This document shows, one piece after another, positions 26,609-32,222 of a stretch of 32,222 nucleotides of DNA. The stretch is from Bacteroidota bacterium. Its GTDB lineage: Bacteria; Bacteroidota; Ignavibacteria; UBA10030; UBA8401. The stretch is from NCBI GenBank assembly GCA_028749215.1, contig JAQUOA010000008.1, positions 1-32,222 of the forward strand, read 5' to 3'. Below the pieces are notes generated by a model. That model made no database searches. It was not told the origin of the DNA and saw only the letters and a list, made by a program, of their open reading frames with translations. A program made the position numbers and the translations under genes. Each line of letters begins with the position of its first letter. Position 1 is the first letter of the stretch.

Positions 26609-28702
26609 TTAAGAAGCTTTACCTTTTACTTTTTCGATGATCTGATCGGAAATAGATCGCGGTGTTTCGTCATAATGATCGAATTGCATCGTATACAATG
26701 CGCGACCCTGTGTCATCGAACGAAGTGTTGTTGCATATCCGAACATTTCAGAAAGCGGAACCATCGACTTGATGACCTGCGCATCTTTTCGAGGATTGAT
26801 TCCTTCGATTTTTCCGCGACGCGAATTCAAATCACCCATCACATCTCCCAGATAATCTTCCGGTGTCACAACTTCAACAGCCATCATCGGTTCCAAAATT
26901 ACAGGGCTGGCTTTTTTTGCACCTTCTTGAAATGCAATCGAGCCGGCAATTTTAAACGCCATTTCGGACGAGTCAACATCATGGTACGAACCGTCAAACA
27001 ATCGCACTTTAATATCTTCAACGGGATATCCGGCAAGAATACCATTCTTCATTGCTTCAACAATTCCGGCCGAAACCGGCTTAATGAATTCGCGAGGAAT
27101 GACACCGCCGACAACACCATCTTCAAATTCATATCCCTTCCCTTTCTCATTCGGCTCAAGTTCAATCCACACATGTCCATACTGACCTTTACCACCGGAC
27201 TGACGCACAAATTTTCCTTCAGCAGTAACTTTCTTTCGAATGGTCTCCTTATACGCCACCTGCGGTTTACCAACATTTGCTTCAACTTTGAATTCGCGCT
27301 TCATGCGATCAACAATAATTTCCAGATGAAGCTCACCCATTCCGCCGATAATTGTCTGACCGGTCTCTTGGTTCGTTGAAATACGAAACGTCGGATCTTC
27401 CTCAGCCAATTTCTGCATCGCCTCACCCATCTTCTCTTGATCCGCTTTTGTCTTCGGTTCAATTGCCTGATGGATAACCGGTTCGGGAAATATCATTTTT
27501 TCAAGAATCAAAGGATCATCTTCGGCACACAGCGTATCGCCCGTTCTGGTATTCTTAAAGCCTATAGCCGCCAAAATATCTCCGGCATATCCTTCATCGA
27601 CATCTTCGCGATGGTTTGCATGCATACGAAGCACGCGACCGATGCGCTCTCTCTTCTCGCTCGATGAATTGTAAAGATATGAACCAGCTTTTACCGTGCC
27701 ACTGTAAATACGGAAAAAAGTCAACCGACCAACGTAAGGATCGGTCATAATTTTAAATGCCAACGCGGTAAACTTTTCGCTATCAGAAATCTTGCGAGTT
27801 ACCATATCCCTCATATTTGGATGGTGACCGCTGATCGCACCACCTTGAATATCAGTCGGCGAAGGAAGAAAATTTACAATTGCATCAAGCAGCATCTGGA
27901 CACCCTTGTTTTTAAAGGATGAACCGCACAATACTGGAACGATGCTTACTTTCAAACATGCTCGGCGCAACACATCGTTAATTTCTTTTTCGGAAATCTC
28001 TTTGCCTTCAAGATATTTCTCAAGAAGTGAATCATCTTCATCGGATACTGCTTCAAGCATTTTTGTACGATACTCAGCTGCCTGCGCCTGCAAGTCATGG
28101 GGAATATCAATTTCGTCCCACGTCATTCCATTTGCTTCGTCATGGAAGATGTGTGCTTTCATTTTCACGAGATCGATAATACCTTTAAACAGATCGCCTT
28201 GACCGACAGGAAGATGGATTGGAATAGCGTTAGCTCCAAGTCGTTCTTTCATCATCTGCACAGCACCGAGAAAATCTGCACCGGTGCGATCCATCTTGTT
28301 CACAAATGCAATCCTTGGAACTCCATATTTATCAGCCTGACGCCATACTGTTTCTGACTGAGGTTCAACACCGCCAACAGAACAAAATAAAGCAACAGCT
28401 CCATCCAAAACACGAAGCGAGCGCTCTACTTCAATCGTAAAATCCACGTGGCCAGGAGTATCAATAATATTAACACGATGATCTTTCCAAAAACAGGTCG
28501 TCGCCGCAGAGGTGATAGTAATACCGCGTTCTTTTTCCTGCTCCATCCAGTCCATGGTTGCAGCGCCGTCATGCACCTCTCCCATGCGATGCAGTACGCC
28601 AGTATAGAATAAAATGCGTTCAGTCGTCGTCGTCTTACCGGCGTCGATGTGAGCCATAATTCCAATATTTCGCGTATGTTCTAAAGAAAATTTACGAGGC
28701 AT
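26609..28702 (-). CDS. fusA: Elongation factor G
   Basis: A 697-residue translocase GTPase. G1 is [19 protein letters not shown], switch I has [14 protein letters not shown]3 is DTPGHVDF and G4 is [10 protein letters not shown]. Domains II–V follow, with [19 protein letters not shown] (domain III) and [18 protein letters not shown] (domain IV). Length and motifs fit the main, translation-active EF-G. The 82-nt gap after rpsG holds an imperfect hairpin at 28716–28744 (CTCCG stem with one mismatch) and an AAGGG ribosome site. Confidence 0.98.
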   Translation of the reverse strand: MPRKFSLEHTRNIGIMAHIDAGKTTTTERILFYTGVLHRMGEVHDGAATMDWMEQEKERGITITSAATTCFWKDHRVNIIDTPGHVDFTIEVERSLRVLDGAVALFCSVGGVEPQSETVWRQADKYGVPRIAFVNKMDRTGADFLGAVQMMKERLGANAIPIHLPVGQGDLFKGIIDLVKMKAHIFHDEANGMTWDEIDIPHDLQAQAAEYRTKMLEAVSDEDDSLLEKYLEGKEISEKEINDVLRRACLKVSIVPVLCGSSFKNKGVQMLLDAIVNFLPSPTDIQGGAISGHHPNMRDMVTRKISDSEKFTALAFKIMTDPYVGRLTFFRIYSGTVKAGSYLYNSSSEKRERIGRVLRMHANHREDVDEGYAGDILAAIGFKNTRTGDTLCAEDDPLILEKMIFPEPVIHQAIEPKTKADQEKMGEAMQKLAEEDPTFRISTNQETGQTIIGGMGELHLEIIVDRMKREFKVEANVGKPQVAYKETIRKKVTAEGKFVRQSGGKGQYGHVWIELEPNEKGKGYEFEDGVVGGVIPREFIKPVSAGIVEAMKNGILAGYPVEDIKVRLFDGSYHDVDSSEMAFKIAGSIAFQEGAKKASPVILEPMMAVEVVTPEDYLGDVMGDLNSRRGKIEGINPRKDAQVIKSMVPLSEMFGYATTLRSMTQGRALYTMQFDHYDETPRSISDQIIEKVKGKAS

Positions 28703-28784
28703 ATAAAACCCTTAACTCCGGAAAAGTATTTTTGTTTTTCGGAGAGTGAAATCCTAAATTTATATTTTATTCAGCGATGTTTTT

Positions 28785-29255
28785 TTACCACTTAAAGTGA
28801 GCAAACGCTTTGTTTGCTTCAGCCATGCGGTGTGTATCTTCTTTCTTTTTCACCGCATTACCCTCGCCGTTTGCAGCCGCGATAATTTCCGCAGCAAGCT
28901 TTAACGACATAGACTTATCCGAACGTTCTTGAGCGTAACTTAATAGCCATCGAATTGCGAGAGCGGTTCGCCGTTCGGGACGAACTTCTGTAGGAACCTG
29001 ATAGGTTGCTCCGCCAACTCTCCGTGCTCGAATTTCGATCACAGGAGAAACATTATGCACAGCTTTCTTAAAAATATCGAGCGGGGTTTGCGTTTTTGCG
29101 CGATCACTAATAACCTCGAACGCATCATAAAGGATATTTTGCGCAATATGCTTTTTCCCATCTTTCATGATGTTGTTGATAAAGCGATTCACCAAAATGT
29201 CTCCAAATTTTGGATCTGCTGCAGCAATACGTTTTGATGCTTGTTTTTTTCTCAT
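28785..29255 (-). CDS. rpsG: 30S ribosomal protein S7
   Basis: A 156-residue S7, the primary binder of the 16S 3' domain. DPKFGDILVNRFINNIMKDG, KAVHNVSPVIEIRARRVGGA and YQVPTEVRPERRTALAIRWL are intact. It starts at ATG 15 nt after rpsL. Confidence 0.98.
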   Translation of the reverse strand: MRKKQASKRIAAADPKFGDILVNRFINNIMKDGKKHIAQNILYDAFEVISDRAKTQTPLDIFKKAVHNVSPVIEIRARRVGGATYQVPTEVRPERRTALAIRWLLSYAQERSDKSMSLKLAAEIIAAANGEGNAVKKKEDTHRMAEANKAFAHFKW

Positions 29256-29270
29256 TGGTAACTATCTAAT

Positions 29271-29642
29271 TTATTTCGGTCTCTTTGCACCGTATTTTGA
29301 ACGCCCTTGTTTCCGCTCTGCAACGCCGGCAGTATCCAAGGTTCCACGAATAATATGGTAACGCACACCCGGAAGATCCTTCACCCTGCCGCCGCGAATC
29401 AACACGATCGAGTGCTCCTGCAAATTATGACCTTCGCCGGGGATATAAGCGGATACTTCTATCCCATTTGTCAGGCGCACACGCGCAACTTTCCGCAACG
29501 CGGAATTCGGCTTCTTCGGTGTCGTCGTATATACTCTTGTACAGACCCCCCGTTTTTGGGGATTTGAACCGAGTGCCGGCGACTTACTCTTTACCGCCAG
29601 GTTAATACGTCCGAGCCTTACTAATTGATTAATCGTAGGCAA
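29271..29642 (-). CDS. rpsL: 30S ribosomal protein S12, TTG start preferred
   Basis: A 123-residue S12 of the decoding centre. The track starts at GTG 29657 ([11 protein letters not shown]), but S12 proteins begin MPTINQLVR and the TTG at 29642 gives exactly that. The GTGGAG read as the first two codons is then the ribosome site, with GGAG nine bases from the [21 protein letters not shown] and [17 protein letters not shown] keep the wild-type lysines tied to streptomycin sensitivity. It is the first gene after its own promoter. Confidence 0.95.
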   Translation of the reverse strand: MPTINQLVRLGRINLAVKSKSPALGSNPQKRGVCTRVYTTTPKKPNSALRKVARVRLTNGIEVSAYIPGEGHNLQEHSIVLIRGGRVKDLPGVRYHIIRGTLDTAGVAERKQGRSKYGAKRPK

Positions 29643-29688
29643 TGCTACAATCTCCACTTCTTTTTATTCATTGAAAAATTAGCTTATA

Positions 29689-29717
29689 AATATATCAAAA
29701 ATATATTTCTTTGTCAA
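29689..29717 (-). promoter_or_regulatory. Sigma-70-type promoter of the str–S10–spc–alpha cluster
   Basis: On the minus strand TTGACA (29717–29712), a 17-nt spacer and TATATT (29694–29689) lie in the rpoC–rpsL gap. Transcription would start near 29682, about 40 nt before the rpsL start. It is the only strong promoter I can see ahead of the ribosomal protein genes. The upstream side is AT-rich, like an UP element. Confidence 0.8.
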
Positions 29718-29753
29718 CTATTGCATAAAGAAATTTTTACTTTACAGCTAAAA

Positions 29754-32222
29754 TTAAATAGTTACCTTCGATTTTTTTCGTGCTTTTCGAACAAGCACAA
29801 CTTCTTCCTCTTTGATGTCGACATTTTCATCTACCGCTGGTTTTTCAATCACGCGAGCCGGCTTCTTTGATGTCACCAACACTTCCCGGAATTTCTTTAA
29901 TCCGGTACCGGCTGGAATAAGGTGGCCCATAATGACATTTTCTTTTAAGCCAAGCAGGTTATCAACTTTAGCTTCTATGGCAGCATCAGTAAGAACTTTT
30001 GTTGTTTCCTGGAATGATGCCGCAGAAATAAAGCTTTCCGTCGACAATGATGCTGTCGTAATTCCGAGAAGTACCGGTTCAGAAAGTGCCGGTTCAGAAT
30101 CGCGGGACTCAATGGTTTTCTTTTCTTTCTTCTTCAGTTCAACATTGAGTTCCTTCACTTTCTTCTTCTCAACAACTGTATTGTTTTTCAGCTTTGAATC
30201 TCCCTTGTGCTCAACAAAAATCGTGCCTTCGAGTTTTCGATTTTCTTCTTCAAATTTAACTTTGTCGATATAATCGCCTTCAAGAAAATGTGTATCACCG
30301 GGTTCTGTCACCCGAACTTTTTGCATCATTTGTCGAACAATGATTTCGATGTGTTTATCATTAATCTTCACACCTTGCATTCGATACACTTCTTGAATTT
30401 CATTCACCAAGTATTCTTGCACTGCACTGGTTCCTTTGATACGAAGAATATCATGCGGATCAATCGCACCATCGGATAAACGTTCACCGCTTCGAATAAT
30501 ATCATTTTCCTGTACAAGCACGTGCTTGCCAAGGGCAATCATATATACTTTCTTCTCTTTGCCATCATGACTTGTCACAATCACTTCACGCGAACCTCGT
30601 TTTTGAGCTCCGAAAGAAACTGTTCCATCAATTTCACTTACCACTGAAGGATCTGACGGTGACCGTGCTTCAAAAAGCTCGGTGACTCTTGGCAAACCAC
30701 CGGTGATGTCTCGTGTCTTTCCAATATCTCGCGGAATTTTGACAAGAACTGTTCCCCCAGAAATTGCTTCACCATCATCAACCAGGATATGAGCGCGCGT
30801 CGGAATAATGTAGTTGGCAATTTTCTTTCCGGCTTTATCAACGATCATAATTGACGGACTTAAATTGCGATCGCGAGATTCAATGACAACTTTTTGAATG
30901 TGTCCTGTTTGTTCGTCGGGCTCATCACGATAGGTGATGTTCTCTTTCAAATCTTGATACTTTACTTCGCCGGCGTGTTCAGACATAATGGTTGCGTTGT
31001 AAGGATCCCACTCGTACAGCAATTGACCCTTTTTTACCGCCGCACCATCTGTTAACTGAAGCATAGCGCCGTATGGGACATCATATTTCGTAAGGACGGC
31101 ATGGTCGCTGTTCAAGACATGAATGATGCCGCTTCGTCCGAGCGATAATATTTTTTCTCCCTCTTCGGTCGTCACTTTAATTGCTTTGATACCTTCGTAC
31201 TTTACAAACCCATCAAATTTTGATGTGATATGTGATTGGGATGCAATTAAACTTGCCGTACCGCCGGTATGGAATGTTCGCAGTGTCAACTGAGTTCCGG
31301 GTTCACCGATAGACTGGGCGGCGATGATACCAACTGTTTCGCCGACTTCAACCAGTTTGCCTGTTGTCAAGTTACGTCCGTAGCATTTTGCACACACACC
31401 CCGTTTCGATTCGCACGTGAGCACGGAACGAATTTCAATTAGTTCCAAAGATGTTTCGGAAATAACTTGGGCGATCTCTTCATCAATAATTTCTCCGCTC
31501 TTTACCAACACTTTTCCTGACATTGGATCTTTTACATCGTGAACGGAAACGCGGCCGAGAATTCTTTCTGAAAGAGGTTCCTTTACATCTTCACCTTCCT
31601 TCAATGCACCGGTAAGTACACCGCGGAACGTGCCGCAATCTCCCTCGGAGATAATGGCATCCTGCGCAACGTCGACAAGACGGCGTGTAAGATATCCGGC
31701 ATCAGCCGTTTTCATCGCTGTATCTGCAAGACCTTTACGCGCTCCGTGTGTTGAAATAAAATATTCTAGAATTGACAAGCCTTCACGGAAATTCGCAGTG
31801 ATTGCATTTTCAATCAACTCACCGGTTGCACCGGAAAGTGATTTTTGCGGTTTCGCCATCAATCCGCGCATTCCGGCAAGCTGACGCACCTGCTCCTTGG
31901 AACCGCGGGCGCCGGAATCGATCATCATATAGATAGAGTTGAAACCTTCTCGTGAATTTTGCAGTGATTCAAATAAACGTTCGGCAACGCGGCTGGTGGT
32001 GCGTGTCCAGATATCAATAACTTTATTGTAGCGCTCGCCGTTGGTGATGAAACCATTTTGATACTGGCGTTCAACCGAATCAATTTCTTTTTGCGCCTTA
32101 ACAATCAGCTCTTCTTTTTCTTTCGGCACAGCAACATCAGAAACGTTTACCGACAATCCGCCTTTCATGGCGTACGTAAAGCCAAGGTTTTTCATATCAT
32201 CAAGAAACTTTGCCGTGCGCAT
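29754..32222 (-). CDS. rpoC: RNA polymerase beta-prime subunit, C-terminal part
   Basis: The frame is open to the window edge, and the Met at 32222 is only where the window ends: the N-terminal ~600 residues with the catalytic NADFDGD motif are outside. The 822 residues present include the trigger-loop region ([20 protein letters not shown]), the second zinc site (EGDCGT with [14 protein letters not shown]) and [20 protein letters not shown]. The C-terminal [20 protein letters not shown] and [18 protein letters not shown] are conserved. A Lys/Glu-rich stretch ([20 protein letters not shown]) adds about 40 residues compared with E. coli before LLGITTASL; similar insertions occur in Bacteroidota relatives. 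It precedes rpsL by 111 nt. Confidence 0.98.
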   Translation of the reverse strand: MRTAKFLDDMKNLGFTYAMKGGLSVNVSDVAVPKEKEELIVKAQKEIDSVERQYQNGFITNGERYNKVIDIWTRTTSRVAERLFESLQNSREGFNSIYMMIDSGARGSKEQVRQLAGMRGLMAKPQKSLSGATGELIENAITANFREGLSILEYFISTHGARKGLADTAMKTADAGYLTRRLVDVAQDAIISEGDCGTFRGVLTGALKEGEDVKEPLSERILGRVSVHDVKDPMSGKVLVKSGEIIDEEIAQVISETSLELIEIRSVLTCESKRGVCAKCYGRNLTTGKLVEVGETVGIIAAQSIGEPGTQLTLRTFHTGGTASLIASQSHITSKFDGFVKYEGIKAIKVTTEEGEKILSLGRSGIIHVLNSDHAVLTKYDVPYGAMLQLTDGAAVKKGQLLYEWDPYNATIMSEHAGEVKYQDLKENITYRDEPDEQTGHIQKVVIESRDRNLSPSIMIVDKAGKKIANYIIPTRAHILVDDGEAISGGTVLVKIPRDIGKTRDITGGLPRVTELFEARSPSDPSVVSEIDGTVSFGAQKRGSREVIVTSHDGKEKKVYMIALGKHVLVQENDIIRSGERLSDGAIDPHDILRIKGTSAVQEYLVNEIQEVYRMQGVKINDKHIEIIVRQMMQKVRVTEPGDTHFLEGDYIDKVKFEEENRKLEGTIFVEHKGDSKLKNNTVVEKKKVKELNVELKKKEKKTIESRDSEPALSEPVLLGITTASLSTESFISAASFQETTKVLTDAAIEAKVDNLLGLKENVIMGHLIPAGTGLKKFREVLVTSKKPARVIEKPAVDENVDIKEEEVVLVRKARKKSKVTI

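Noticed and set aside
26675-27379. 234-codon plus-strand ORF opposite fusA
   Set aside because: Antisense to EF-G; rich in Phe/His/Asn as expected for a reverse-frame shadow.
1-32222. CRISPR arrays, IS elements, prophage or defence modules
   Set aside because: No regularly spaced repeats, transposase, integrase or known defence protein was seen on either strand; the single CI-like HTH protein is not enough to call a prophage.

Overview
The window looks like a chromosome fragment from the Bacteroidota–Chlorobiota–Ignavibacteriota group, most plausibly an Ignavibacteria-like lineage. That placement is inference. It rests on a TonB-dependent receptor with an N-terminal carboxypeptidase-regulatory-like domain, a secreted W-x-D-x-R repeat protein, a Lys/Glu-rich insertion near the C-terminus of RpoC, and the order rpoC–rpsL–rpsG–fusA–tuf–rpsJ with secY–map–infA (no adk between). 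The best promoters are plain sigma-70 type (TTGACA–17–TATATT), not the Bacteroides -33/-7 type.

Left part (1–6588): a partial TonB-dependent receptor and a secreted protein of about seven beta-propeller-like repeats are both on the minus strand. A plus-strand cassette diverges from them: a short CI-like helix-turn-helix protein, a LytS-type membrane histidine kinase and a LytTR response regulator. A 14-bp perfect stem ends this cassette and the opposing serA unit (6616–6653).

Middle (6674–10154, minus strand): serA (phosphoglycerate dehydrogenase), a class-V aminotransferase and the ribosome-assembly GTPase engB. The aminotransferase–serA pair reads as a serine (or serine/glyoxylate) unit.

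Right part (10224–32222, minus strand): one continuous translation cluster, transcribed from high to low coordinates: rpoC (C-terminal part), rpsL, rpsG, fusA, tuf, the S10 set (rpsJ to rpsQ), the spc set (rplN to secY), map, infA, rpmJ and the alpha set (rpsM, rpsK, rpsD, rpoA, rplQ). It holds 28 ribosomal protein genes. A promoter sits before rpsL and a likely terminator after rplQ. A tRNA-Gln(UUG) gene lies between rplR and rpsE, five bases after the rplR stop.

The least ordinary signals are the embedded tRNA-Gln, TTG start codons on four 30S proteins (S12, S10, S3, S5), strong intercistronic hairpins without U-tracts (before rpsJ and before serA), a 27-codon ORF overlapping the start of the histidine kinase, and the sensor/regulator/receptor neighbourhood at the left. 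I see no CRISPR array, IS element, prophage or clear defence system.
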